A stretch of DNA of 33,344 nt from an uncultured Ruminococcus sp. (GTDB taxonomy: Bacteria; Bacillota; Clostridia; Oscillospirales; CAG-272). The position numbers and the translations under genes were made by a program. Where the stretch lies: contig CACZNC010000031.1 in the NCBI GenBank assembly GCA_902782445.1, positions 1 through 33,344 on the forward strand, given 5' to 3'. The first letter of the stretch is position 1, and each line of letters starts with the position of its first letter. Shown here piece after piece: positions 15,686-24,260 of the stretch. The notes under the pieces are model-generated. The model worked only from the letters and a program-made list of their open reading frames with translations. It was not told the DNA's origin and did not search any database.

Positions 15686-17164
15686 TTGGAAAAGACAATT
15701 GAAAAAATAGCGGCGGTCCTGCTCGCGGGCACGGTCTGCCTGACGGCGGCGGGATGCGGAACGCTGCGCCTCGCTTCGGACGGGATCGAAAGCGTCGATC
15801 TGACGGAGACTTCCCCGGAGCCGGAAACGCAGAGATCCTTCTCCGAGATCATCGCGGAGTACGAAGCGCGGACCGGATCGGACAGCGTGCAGGAAGACGA
15901 GGAGCAGCAGGCGGAAGCGGAGCGGCAGGCGGAAAAGACGGACACGGAGGATCGTCCGGTCCCTTCGGCGGAGAACGCGGCGGTATCTTCTTCCGTCTCC
16001 GGCGAATACCGGGCGGTGACCGCGTCCTATACAATGTATGAAAACGGCCTGCTCGCCGACGGGGATCTCTTCACCGAGCGCGACCTCACCCAGAACGCGG
16101 ATCTCTCGAACGCGGTCCGGCTTACGCTCGCGGACGGTCAGACCGTCGACGTGGAGGCGGAGGGGGTCTACGTCCTCTCGGGATCCGCGTCAGACTGCAC
16201 GGTCCGGATCGACGTAGACAAGTCCGACAAGGTCCAGCTGGTCCTCGACGGCGTGAGCATCGAAAACGACGATTTCCCGGCGATCTATGTCCTCGAGGCG
16301 GATAAGGTGTTCGTCACCACCGCGGAGGGATCGGAGAACACCCTCGCCGTGACGGGGACCTTCCGTTCGGACACGGAAACCGGAACGAACACCGACGCCG
16401 TGATCTTCTCGAAGGACGATCTGGTCCTGAACGGCCTCGGAAGCCTGACGGTCCTTTCGGCGAAGGGCAACGGGATCACTTCGAAGGACGAGATCAAAAT
16501 CACGGGCGGCAGCTGGACCGTCGCGTCGGCCCTCGATTCCTTTGAAGCCAACGATTCCGTCGCGGTCTCGGGCGGGACGTTCTCCGTCACCTCGGACAAG
16601 GACGGGGTGCATTCAGAAAACGAGGACGACGATTCCCGCGGCAGTATCTGGATCGGCGGGGGGACCTGGAATATCAGCGCGAAGTCCGACGCGATCCAGG
16701 GGACCAGCTTCGTGCAGATCGACGGCGGAACTCTGACGCTGAACGCCTCCGAGGGGATCGAGGCGACCTACGTCCAGATCAACGGCGGCACGGTCGGGAT
16801 CACCGCCTCCGACGACGGGATCAACGCCAGCCGCAAGAGTTCCGCCTTCTCTCCGACGGTGGAGATCAACGGCGGGGAACTCACCGTCGTCATGGGCCCC
16901 GGGGACACGGACGCCATCGACGCCAACGGATCCATCTACGTCAACGGCGGCACCATAGACATCACGGCCCAGGTGTCCTCCTTCGACTACGATTATGAAG
17001 CGGTCTATAACGGCGGCACCATCATCGTCAACGGCCAACAGCTCGATGAGATTCCCGCGTCCATGATGCCCGGCGGCGGGGGATTCGGACGAGGCGGATT
17101 CGGCGGAGGTCCCGGAGGCAATCCCCCCGACGGCGGATGGGGCGGCAGAGGCAGATGGGGCTGA
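15686..17164 (+). CDS. Secreted beta-helix-like carbohydrate-binding lipoprotein
   Basis: A 492-residue lipoprotein starting at TTG, chosen because an AAAGAGGA site ends 5 nt before it and the peptide then reads as a clean signal ending in lipobox TAAGC (Cys24). Residues ~30-95 form a Glu/Gln-rich linker; the rest resembles the carbohydrate-binding domain of Clostridium thermocellum Cthe_2159 (PF14262). Strands recur every ~20-25 residues as a parallel beta-helix, each ending in an NGGT or GGGT-type turn (VSGGTF, IGGGTW, IDGGTL, INGGTV, INGGEL, VNGGTI). A final Gly/Arg-rich tail (about 25 residues, FGRGGFGGG pattern) is low complexity. It probably binds acidic polysaccharide at the cell surface; a direct enzyme role is not evident. 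It is followed by a strong terminator, so it is monocistronic. Confidence 0.88.
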   Translation: MEKTIEKIAAVLLAGTVCLTAAGCGTLRLASDGIESVDLTETSPEPETQRSFSEIIAEYEARTGSDSVQEDEEQQAEAERQAEKTDTEDRPVPSAENAAVSSSVSGEYRAVTASYTMYENGLLADGDLFTERDLTQNADLSNAVRLTLADGQTVDVEAEGVYVLSGSASDCTVRIDVDKSDKVQLVLDGVSIENDDFPAIYVLEADKVFVTTAEGSENTLAVTGTFRSDTETGTNTDAVIFSKDDLVLNGLGSLTVLSAKGNGITSKDEIKITGGSWTVASALDSFEANDSVAVSGGTFSVTSDKDGVHSENEDDDSRGSIWIGGGTWNISAKSDAIQGTSFVQIDGGTLTLNASEGIEATYVQINGGTVGITASDDGINASRKSSAFSPTVEINGGELTVVMGPGDTDAIDANGSIYVNGGTIDITAQVSSFDYDYEAVYNGGTIIVNGQQLDEIPASMMPGGGGFGRGGFGGGPGGNPPDGGWGGRGRWG

Positions 17165-17222
17165 GCGGCATAATATAAAGGAAGAAAACCTTCTGTCACC
17201 GTCCGTCGGAATCGGATAGAAC

Positions 17223-17264
17223 AGAAACGCGTCATCCCAGAAAAGGGAGCGCGTTTCTTTTTTT
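17223..17264 (+). terminator. Intrinsic terminator after carbohydrate-binding lipoprotein
   Basis: AGAAACGCG (17223-17231) pairs with CGCGTTTCT (17250-17258), with an inner TCCC/GGGA helix, followed by a T tract ending at 17264. It ends the transcript 58 nt after the stop codon. Confidence 0.85.
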
Positions 17265-17284
17265 GCGCTTTACCGTCGGAACGG

Positions 17285-17313
17285 TTGACGAATCACGGCG
17301 GATGCACTATAAT
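17285..17313 (+). promoter_or_regulatory. SigA promoter of cysteine desulfurase gene
   Basis: TTGACG (17285-17290), a 17-nt spacer and TATAAT (17308-17313). The predicted leader is ~30 nt, with a GGGAGG ribosome site before the ATG at 17349. Confidence 0.85.
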
Positions 17314-17348
17314 ATGGAAGGAAAATCACAGAACGGGAGGAATGCCGG

Positions 17349-18503
17349 ATGAAAACCGTTTATGCCGACTACGCCGCCTCCGCCCCCATCTCGGAACGCG
17401 CGCTGGCCGTGTTCGAAGAGACGGCGCGGATGCCCGGGAACCCCTCTTCCCTCCACGAAGCGGGACAGGCGGCGGCGGACCGGATCGAAAAGGCCCGGGC
17501 GCAGGTGGCGGCGCTGATCGGAGCGGACCCGGAGGAGATCTTCTTCACCTCCGGCGGGACAGAATCCGACAACTGGGCGGTCTTCTCGGGCTTCCGGCTT
17601 GCCTGTGAGATCCGCGGAGGCCCCCCGGTCCTTGCCGTCTCGGCGATCGAACACGACGCGGTTCTGAAGTCCGCGGCGGAGGCGGCCGGGCGGATCGGGA
17701 ACGGGGAAGGGAAGCTCGTCCTTCTGCCCGTATCGGAAGGCGGCGTCGTTCCGGTCCCCCGTGAGGAGGAGATCCCGCGGGCGTCCTTTTTCTCCGTCAT
17801 GACTGCGAACAACGAGACTGGCGTCGTTCAGCCGGTGGGGGAATGGGCGAGGGTGTCTCATGTGCGGGGGGCACTCTTCCACACGGACGCGGTACAGGCG
17901 GCGGGCCAGATCCCCGTGAACGCGAAGGAGACGGAGGCCGATCTCATGTCCCTGTCGGCCCACAAGCTCCACGGGCCGGTGGGCGTCGGCGCGCTGTTCG
18001 TCCGGAGAGAGATCGCGGGGGAATTCCCGAACCGGACCTTCGGCGGAGGACAGGAGGGCGGAAAGCGTCCCGGCACGGTCCCGGCGGCTCTGATCGCAGC
18101 CTTCGGCGAAGCGGCGGAAGAATCGGCGGAAAAGATGGAAGAAGACGCCCGGCGGATCTCGGCTCTGCGGGATTTCGTCGAAGCGGAGCTTCTGAGCCTG
18201 CCGGGGACGGTCCGCAGCGGGGAGGGGGAGAGACTGCCCGGGATCGCGAATCTGTCCTTCCGCGGAGTCGGCGGGGAAGCGGCGTCCCTGCTCTGCGGAC
18301 TGGCGGGTGTGATGCTCTCCGCGGGATCCGCCTGTCACGCGGGGAACGAGGAACCTTCCCGCGTCCTCCTCTCCATGACCGGGGACCGGGACCGGGCTTC
18401 CTCGGCTCTGCGGATCTCTTTGGGCCGCGAGACAACGGAAGAAGACGCCCGAGCAGTGATCCGCGCCGTGAAAGACGCTATCGAACGGATCCGAAACGGC
18501 TGA
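17349..18503 (+). CDS. Cysteine desulfurase, NifS/IscS-like
   Basis: A pyridoxal-phosphate enzyme that takes sulfur from cysteine for Fe-S clusters, thiolated tRNA or other thio-cofactors, leaving alanine; cytoplasmic. 384 residues. Key positions are visible: H102 in AIEHDA, the TANNETG loop, the Schiff-base K206 in SAHKLHGP, and the persulfide Cys C329 in SAGSACHAG, followed by a PSRVLLSM segment and the terminal LRISLGRETTEED motif. The substrate-loop His/Ala (CHAG) replaces the more common SS, a small variation. It has its own promoter and no scaffold or ThiI-type partner next to it, so the specific acceptor is not known. Several such paralogs are usual in Clostridia, hence no specific gene symbol. 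Confidence 0.93.
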   Translation: MKTVYADYAASAPISERALAVFEETARMPGNPSSLHEAGQAAADRIEKARAQVAALIGADPEEIFFTSGGTESDNWAVFSGFRLACEIRGGPPVLAVSAIEHDAVLKSAAEAAGRIGNGEGKLVLLPVSEGGVVPVPREEEIPRASFFSVMTANNETGVVQPVGEWARVSHVRGALFHTDAVQAAGQIPVNAKETEADLMSLSAHKLHGPVGVGALFVRREIAGEFPNRTFGGGQEGGKRPGTVPAALIAAFGEAAEESAEKMEEDARRISALRDFVEAELLSLPGTVRSGEGERLPGIANLSFRGVGGEAASLLCGLAGVMLSAGSACHAGNEEPSRVLLSMTGDRDRASSALRISLGRETTEEDARAVIRAVKDAIERIRNG

Positions 18504-18939
18504 GCGCTCTTCAATCCGCCCTTCGTCCCCTCCGATTTCACTCCTCGGAGGAGTCTGGAACAAATTTGTGCAACTTGAATACACGTAGAAATTTTAACCG
18601 AAAAAATGTTGAAAATGCACAAAAACAAGCGTTCTTCCATCACCCGCCCGACACAAAGCTCTCAGGGGAGCGACACGTGTAACTGTAATTTGTGTTTACA
18701 TTCAAAAATCCTGCTTCCTGTAATCGCGAAAATGAGACGATAGAATAACGAAAATCCGGAATGAAACAACAAAAAATATCGCTTAATATGTAAGTGTGAA
18801 TTACATGAAAGCGGACCTTCTCCGGGAAATCGAAGCGGTTTTTCCCCTCCGTCCGGGATCGCCGGAAAAGGGGGGAGAGGGGCGGTTTCGAGGCGGCGGA
18901 GAAGGGGAGGGAGGTTTCACAAGCCGACGCCGTCCGCGC
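18504..18939. other. Gene-free intergenic stretch with AT-rich core and inverted repeats
   Basis: No supportable gene is seen here. CCTCCGA/TCGGAGG at about 18529-18551 forms a hairpin but lacks a T tract, so it is a poor terminator for the desulfurase gene. From about 18550 to 18830 the base composition is AT-rich, unlike the GC-rich neighbours, and contains TGTAA-type inverted repeats: TGTAA (18678-18682) with TTACA (18696-18700), and ATGTAA (18788-18793) with TTACAT (18801-18806). They could be operator sites, but they lie 130-260 nt upstream of the promoter at 18940. Confidence 0.55.
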
Positions 18940-18968
18940 TTGACTTTTTTGTGCGCTTATGCTATGAT
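18940..18968 (+). promoter_or_regulatory. Strong SigA-type promoter of the transporter operon
   Basis: TTGACT (18940-18945), 17-nt spacer, TATGAT (18963-18968). It is close to consensus and is the only clear promoter before the seven-gene operon. Transcription would begin near 18975. Confidence 0.8.
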
Positions 18969-18975
18969 ATGGGCA

Positions 18976-19226
18976 TATCAAAGTCGGACGGGGGATTTCC
19001 CCGCCGATTTCCGGGGACTCTTTGACAGAAATCCGCGGCATTGTCCGCCATAATGGTTGGCAGGGTTGCTGTCAAACGGGTCTCCGAAACTTGCCGGATG
19101 CGGCCATGCTGCCCCGATCCAGAGGGGAGAAGCGCGCCGGAGAAGGCATTTTCCCCCGGTACGGGGACGGAGGCGGAACCGTCGGTCAGCGGATCCGTGT
19201 CCAAAAATTTGCAGGAGGATGGTTCT
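18976..19226 (+). other. Long 5' leader of the transporter operon
   Basis: About 250 nt separate the predicted start of transcription from the ATG. Local helices are possible: CGGGG/CCCCG near 18988-19002, an 8-bp arm pair TTTGACAG (19021-19028) with CTGTCAAA (19069-19076) enclosing GCGG/CCGC, and CCCC/GGGG near 19155-19170. A good AGGAGG (19213-19218) precedes the start. I do not recognise a known riboswitch class, and I see no clear terminator/anti-terminator pair. It may simply be a structured leader. Confidence 0.5.
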
Positions 19227-22200
19227 ATGAGAAAAACCACAAGCAAACGGCTGATCTGCTGCGCCCTGTCGCTCCTGACGTTTGCCTCCACGCTTCCCGG
19301 CGCGGTCTTCGCGGCTGAGGAAGCGGAGGAAGCCCCTCAGAAGTCCACGCTGCAGGAAATCAGCGAATCCCTCGTGTCCTATTCCTACGCCGACTACCGC
19401 GAAGATCATGCCGACGCGAAAAAGGGGACGGGGACCGTTGAGGTCAAGGCGACCGACTACCTCGCGGCCGATACCACGGCCGTGGTCGAAGTCGTCAACG
19501 ACTACAACGGAAAGAGCGGAAAATCTCTGATGATTCACGACGACGGCCGGGTCACGTGGGAATTCAATGTTCCCGCCGCCGGATACTACGCCGTCTGGCT
19601 CGACTACTGCTCGGTGACGGAGAAGACGAACTCCATCGAGCGCAGTCTCTACATCAACGGCGAGCTCCCGTTCGCGGAAGTGCGCGACCTCGTTCTGAAA
19701 AAGATCTGGGTGAACGCCTACACCGACGGCCGCTTCGAAGTCGACTCCAACGGAAACGAGCTCCGTCCCGTCTCCAGCGTGCGGCACGAGTGGCAGGAGT
19801 ACGTCGTGATCGACCCGAACAGCTACTTCGCGGAGCCCTTCGAGTTCTACTTTGAAAAAGGCGTCAACACGCTCTCCCTGACCGCGGTCCGTGAAGACGT
19901 CGTCATCCAGAACCTCAAGCTGTTCCCCTATGAGGAACTGCCCGCCTACGACGAATACGTCGCCGGCAAGTCCCCCGCGACCGGTGAAAAGATCCACATC
20001 GTGGCGGAGACCCCCGCGAGCACGTCCGACTTCACCGTGTATCCGATTTATGACCGTAAGTCGGCCATCACGGAGCCCCAGGACGCCTCCAAGATCAAGC
20101 TGAACACCATCGGATCCGAAAAATGGCAGACCGCTACCCAGTGGGTCGAGTACGAGTTCGACGCTCCCTCCGCGGGTCTTTACGAAGTGGTCTTCCGTTA
20201 CCGTCAGAACGAACTGCAGGGTATGTACACTTCCCGCAAGATCTATCTCGACGGCGAGATCCCGTTTAAGGAAGCCAACTACCTTAAATTCAACTACAAT
20301 GCCAACTGGCAGGTCGAATCCGCCAACAACGGCGCCGACACCTTCCAGTTCTACCTTGAGCCCGGACACCACACCCTGCGCCTTGAAGTCACCCTCGGCG
20401 AGATGGGCAACGTCGTGAGAGAGGTCTCCCATATCCTGACCTCCATCAACAACGACTACCTGTCGATCCTGAAGCTGACCGGCGCGTCCCCGGACTCCTA
20501 CCGCGACTACGGTTTCGGCCGCGTCCTCCCGGATGTGGTCACCGACCTCGTCGTGCAGTCCATGAACCTGACGAACGTGATCTCCTACATCGAGAACATG
20601 TCCAACGTCAAGTCCCAGAACTCCGCCACTCTGGAACAGATCGCGCGTCTGCTCCGGAAGATGGGTACGGACGAGGACGAAATCGCGAAGAACCTCGGAC
20701 AGCTCAAATCCCAGATCGGTACTCTCGGTTCCTGGGTCAACGACGTCAAGAACCAGCCTCTGGAACTTGACTGGATCGACGTCCAGCCCGCCGGAGCTCC
20801 CCTCGGCCGCGCGGAAGCCAACTTCTTCCAGGCCTTCTGGTACGAGCTGAGACAGTTCTTCTCCTCCTTCTTCACCGACTATAACTCCCTCGGGGCGACC
20901 ACCGACGGCCAGAAGTCCGACCGCAAGGTTGAGGTCTGGATCACCGCGAACCGCGACCAGGCTCAGATCTGCCGCAACCTGATGGACAACGACTTCGGTC
21001 CCACCACCGGCATCGACGCGTCCCTGAAGCTCGTCGCCGGCGGCACCCTGCTTCCCTCCGTCCTGGCGGGCGTCGGACCCGATATCGCCCTGCCCGGCAC
21101 CGGCGCCGACCCGATCCAGTACGCGATCCGTTCCGCCGTCGTAGCCATCAACCCGGAAGCCTACGAAGGCGAAGGCAAGGATGACGTTACGAAGCGCGAC
21201 AAAGGCGAGATGAAGCAGATCTTCTCCAACTATCACGACATCGTCACCCGCTTCACCGACGCGGCCATGATCCCGCTGGAACTCTACGGCAAGGTCTACG
21301 GTCTGCCGGACAACCAGTCCTGGAACATGATGTTCTACCGCACCGACATCCTCTCCGAGCTCGGCGTGGAACCTCCGAAGACCTGGGACGAAGTCCTCTC
21401 CCTGATCCCCGTGCTCCAGTTCAACAACATGACCATCGGTCTGTCCCAGGACTACCAGATGTACATGTACCAGCTGGGCGGCCACCTGTGGGCTGACAAC
21501 GGCATGAGAATCAACCTCGACGCGAATACCTCCCTCGAAGCCTTCGAGACCATGTGCAACATGTTCACCCAGTATTCGCTGCCGACCGCTTACGACTTCG
21601 CGAACCGGTTCAGAACCGGCGAAATGCCGCTCTGCATCCAGAACTACACCGCGTATAACAACATCATCATCTTCGCGACCGAGCTTGCCGGTCTGTGGGA
21701 ATTCGGTCCCGTCCCGGGCTTCGTCCGCGATGACGGCACCATCGACAACACCGCAATGTCCGGTACCTCCGCGCTCGTCATGATGTCCGGCGTCGAAGAC
21801 ATCGAGGCCGCATGGGAGTACATGTGCTGGTACACCGACACCAAGTATCAGGTCGACTACTCCAACGAAATGGTCGCCATCCTCGGCCCCGCCGCGAAGA
21901 ACGCCACCGCGAACCAGGAAGCCCTCGAGGAGCTGCCCTGGACTTCCCGCGAATACGGCCAGCTGATGAAGCAGATGGACCACACCATCGCGATCACCCA
22001 GTACCCCGGTTCGTACATCCTCGCCCGTTATACGAGCTTCGCATTCCTCAACGCATACAACAACCACGCCGACCCGGTCGATTCCCTCTTGCAGTACATC
22101 AATACGATCAACAAGGAAATCAACCGCAAGAGAACCGAATTCTCGCTTGAAACCCTTGAGATCGGTCAGACCCTCGCCTCCAAGCGTATGGATCAGGCCG

Positions 22201-22388
22201 CGGAAGCCATTGATAAGCTCGGCGACAGCGCGAAGAACTCCGCAGCCGTGACGAAAGCCTCCGAAGCGATCGCCGCGAACAATGCCGAAGCGCTCCGCGA
22301 AGCCGCAGCCGGACTCGGATCCGACCTCGCCGAGATCGCTCAGTATCTGAACGAAGCTGCCGACGCCCTGGATTCCTATAAGCAATGA
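19227..22388 (+). CDS. Giant ABC-type solute-binding protein with two CBM-like domains
   Basis: A 1053-residue exported protein. A signal peptide (~1-29, ending AVFA-AEE) lacks a lipobox, so it is not a classical lipoprotein. Residues ~70-235 and ~255-400 are two beta-sandwich, CBM6/CBM35-like domains with recurring VPAAGYYAVW / APSAGLYEVVF and LYINGELPF / IYLDGEIPF motifs, probably from duplication. Residues ~405-510 are helical; ~566-960 hold a family-1 solute-binding fold (KVEVWITANRDQ start, VAGGTLLPSVLAGVGPDIALPG, MFYRTDILSELGVEPPKTWDEV, TSALVMMSGVEDIEAAWEYMCWYT); the last ~80 residues are Ala-rich helices. The upstream in-frame reading goes on, but the start here has the best AGGAGG site and signal peptide. 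It leads the operon 39 nt before the permeases, so it is the likely ligand receptor. The ligand is unknown. Confidence 0.9.
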   Translation: MRKTTSKRLICCALSLLTFASTLPGAVFAAEEAEEAPQKSTLQEISESLVSYSYADYREDHADAKKGTGTVEVKATDYLAADTTAVVEVVNDYNGKSGKSLMIHDDGRVTWEFNVPAAGYYAVWLDYCSVTEKTNSIERSLYINGELPFAEVRDLVLKKIWVNAYTDGRFEVDSNGNELRPVSSVRHEWQEYVVIDPNSYFAEPFEFYFEKGVNTLSLTAVREDVVIQNLKLFPYEELPAYDEYVAGKSPATGEKIHIVAETPASTSDFTVYPIYDRKSAITEPQDASKIKLNTIGSEKWQTATQWVEYEFDAPSAGLYEVVFRYRQNELQGMYTSRKIYLDGEIPFKEANYLKFNYNANWQVESANNGADTFQFYLEPGHHTLRLEVTLGEMGNVVREVSHILTSINNDYLSILKLTGASPDSYRDYGFGRVLPDVVTDLVVQSMNLTNVISYIENMSNVKSQNSATLEQIARLLRKMGTDEDEIAKNLGQLKSQIGTLGSWVNDVKNQPLELDWIDVQPAGAPLGRAEANFFQAFWYELRQFFSSFFTDYNSLGATTDGQKSDRKVEVWITANRDQAQICRNLMDNDFGPTTGIDASLKLVAGGTLLPSVLAGVGPDIALPGTGADPIQYAIRSAVVAINPEAYEGEGKDDVTKRDKGEMKQIFSNYHDIVTRFTDAAMIPLELYGKVYGLPDNQSWNMMFYRTDILSELGVEPPKTWDEVLSLIPVLQFNNMTIGLSQDYQMYMYQLGGHLWADNGMRINLDANTSLEAFETMCNMFTQYSLPTAYDFANRFRTGEMPLCIQNYTAYNNIIIFATELAGLWEFGPVPGFVRDDGTIDNTAMSGTSALVMMSGVEDIEAAWEYMCWYTDTKYQVDYSNEMVAILGPAAKNATANQEALEELPWTSREYGQLMKQMDHTIAITQYPGSYILARYTSFAFLNAYNNHADPVDSLLQYINTINKEINRKRTEFSLETLEIGQTLASKRMDQAAEAIDKLGDSAKNSAAVTKASEAIAANNAEALREAAAGLGSDLAEIAQYLNEAADALDSYKQ

Positions 22389-22427
22389 CCGTTCCGAATT
22401 CTGAAATCTTAATTCAAGGAGAGAGAC

Positions 22428-23372
22428 ATGAGTAAGAAACCCGAAAAACAGGTGAAGCCTCTCCACGAGATGACGAAGAGCGAGCGGACGTGGTTCCTGA
22501 TCAAGAGAAACAAGACGGCGTACTTCATGATCGCCCCCTTCATGATTCTCTTCTTCATCTTCACCATCATTCCCGTCGCGCTCTCCCTCGTGCTGAGCCT
22601 CACGTCCTTCAACATGCTCCAGTGGCCGAAGTTCATCTTCCTCGATAACTACATCACACTGTTCCTGGACGACGACCTCTTCATCACCGCTCTGAAGAAC
22701 ACCCTGATCTTCGCGGCGGTCACGGGCCCCTCGGCCTACATCATCTCCTTCGTGGTGGCTTGGTTCATCAACGAGCTGCCTCCGAGGATCCGCGCGGTGG
22801 TCACGCTGGTCTTCTACGCGCCTTCCATCGCCGGCAACGTCTACCTGATCTGGACGACCATCTTCTCCTCCGACTCCTACGGTCTGATGAACGGTTTCCT
22901 GCTTCAGATGGGCGTCATAGACACCCCGATCCTGTTCTTCCAGAACGCGAAGTTCGTCATGCCGCTCTGTATCGCGGTCGCGCTGTGGACCTCGCTCGGC
23001 ACCTCGTTCCTGGCCTTCATCGCCGGCTTGCAGGGCATCAACAAGTCCCTGTTCGAAGCGGGCGCCATCGACGGCATCAAGAACCGGTGGCAGGAGCTCT
23101 GGTACATCACCCTGCCTTCCATGAAGCCGCAGCTGATGTTCGGCGCGATCATGTCCATCACCGGCTCCTTCAACTTCGGCGGCATCGTCACGGCCCTCGC
23201 CGGCAACCCGTCGGTCGACTACGTGGCGTACACCCTGCAGCATCACCTCGAAGAATATCAGAACAACCGCTGGGAGGTTGGCTACGCTTCAGCCATTTCG
23301 TTCCTGCTCTTCCTTATGATGATCGGCATGAACGTAGTCGTCACCAAGCTCATATCTAAGTTGGGAGAATAA
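22428..23372 (+). CDS. ABC sugar permease, MalF/UgpA-like, pair 1
   Basis: A 314-residue inner-membrane permease with about six transmembrane helices; a short basic N-terminus lies in the cytoplasm. The EAA loop reads EAGAIDGIKNRWQELWYITLP, where it docks on an ABC ATPase. It pairs with the next gene, which starts 2 bases after its stop. The ribosome site AAGGAGAGAGAC is well placed. This is the standard first permease of a CUT1 sugar importer; the cargo is defined by the preceding giant binding protein rather than by this subunit. Confidence 0.93.
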   Translation: MSKKPEKQVKPLHEMTKSERTWFLIKRNKTAYFMIAPFMILFFIFTIIPVALSLVLSLTSFNMLQWPKFIFLDNYITLFLDDDLFITALKNTLIFAAVTGPSAYIISFVVAWFINELPPRIRAVVTLVFYAPSIAGNVYLIWTTIFSSDSYGLMNGFLLQMGVIDTPILFFQNAKFVMPLCIAVALWTSLGTSFLAFIAGLQGINKSLFEAGAIDGIKNRWQELWYITLPSMKPQLMFGAIMSITGSFNFGGIVTALAGNPSVDYVAYTLQHHLEEYQNNRWEVGYASAISFLLFLMMIGMNVVVTKLISKLGE

Positions 23373-23374
23373 TC

Positions 23375-24250
23375 ATGGCCAGAAAACTTAGAACAAGAAA
23401 GCATGAAGTTGTTCTCAACCGGTCGGCCGGCGGCGATGCGGGCATCACGTTCATTCTCACCCTCTTCGGCATCGTGATGTTCCTCCCGATGTACTACACC
23501 GTCATTCAGTCGCTGAAACCTCTGAACGAGCTGTTCTACTTCCCGCCCCGCTTCTATGTGACGCATCCGACCCTCGGCAACTTCGCGGACCTCTTTAACC
23601 TCATGGGCGACTCCTGGGTTCCGTTCTCCCGTTACATCTTCAACACGGTCCTGATCTCCGTGGGCGGCACCTTCGGAAACCTCGTCCTCTCGTCCCTCTG
23701 CGCATACGCGCTTGCCAAGATCGACTTCCCGGGCGCGAAGGGCTTCTTCTGGATCATTCAGAAGTCCCTGATGTTCACGGCGACCGTTACCGGTATCGTC
23801 AACTTCATCACCCTTTCCGTCCTCGGATGGATCGACACCTACCTCGCCATCATCGTTCCGGCATGGTGCTCCACGCTCGGCCTGTACCTGATGAAGCAGT
23901 TCATGGAATCCAATGTCTCGACCGAAGTTCTGGAGTCCGCGCGTCTCGACGGCGCATCCGAACTCCGCACCTTCTGGTCCATTGCGATGCCGATGGTCAA
24001 ACCCGCGTGGCTGACCCTCATCATCTACTCCTTCCAGGGACTCTGGAACGCCGGCGCCTCCACCTTCATCTATTCCGAACAGCTGAAAACACTGAACTAC
24101 GCGATCTCCCAGATCACAAACGGCACGATCGCGCGTTCGGGCGCTTCGGCAGCCGCAACCGTCGTCATGATGATCGTTCCGATTCTGGTCTTCGTTATCT
24201 CGCAGTCCAACATCATCGAGACAATGGGTTCCAGCGGCATGAAAGACTAA
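23375..24250 (+). CDS. ABC sugar permease, MalG/UgpE-like, pair 1
   Basis: A 291-residue membrane protein with six predicted helices and an EAA loop (ESARLDGASELRTFWSIAMP) that ends in the usual Pro. It starts 2 bases after the first permease, showing tight coupling. Together with 22428-23372 it makes the membrane pore of a CUT1 importer. The ATPase is not encoded in the window, so a shared MsmK-type ATPase elsewhere is inferred. Confidence 0.94.
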   Translation: MARKLRTRKHEVVLNRSAGGDAGITFILTLFGIVMFLPMYYTVIQSLKPLNELFYFPPRFYVTHPTLGNFADLFNLMGDSWVPFSRYIFNTVLISVGGTFGNLVLSSLCAYALAKIDFPGAKGFFWIIQKSLMFTATVTGIVNFITLSVLGWIDTYLAIIVPAWCSTLGLYLMKQFMESNVSTEVLESARLDGASELRTFWSIAMPMVKPAWLTLIIYSFQGLWNAGASTFIYSEQLKTLNYAISQITNGTIARSGASAAATVVMMIVPILVFVISQSNIIETMGSSGMKD

Positions 24251-24260
24251 GGAGGTCAGA

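Noticed and set aside
18695..18724. Possible promoter TTTACA / 18 nt / TGTAAT in the AT-rich segment
   Set aside because: AT-rich sequence throws up such matches easily, spacing is 18 nt, and there is no gene directly downstream.
18840..18890. Pyrimidine/purine tracts resembling a terminator
   Set aside because: CCGG helices with flanking C and G runs can pair, but mismatches are many and there is no clean U tract.
19022..19054. A second promoter, TTGACA with CATAAT, inside the transporter leader
   Set aside because: The spacer is 21 nt, too long for a SigA promoter, and TTGACA is one arm of an inverted repeat. The promoter at 18940-18968 is far better.
18978..23246. A very long antisense open frame of about 1422 codons opposite the giant binding protein
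   Set aside because: It has no plausible start signal, no recognisable domain and mirrors the codon pattern of the real plus-strand genes; GC-rich, C-ending codon usage opens the opposite frame. The same holds for the 1026-codon antisense frame opposite the DUF5696 gene (26434-29514).
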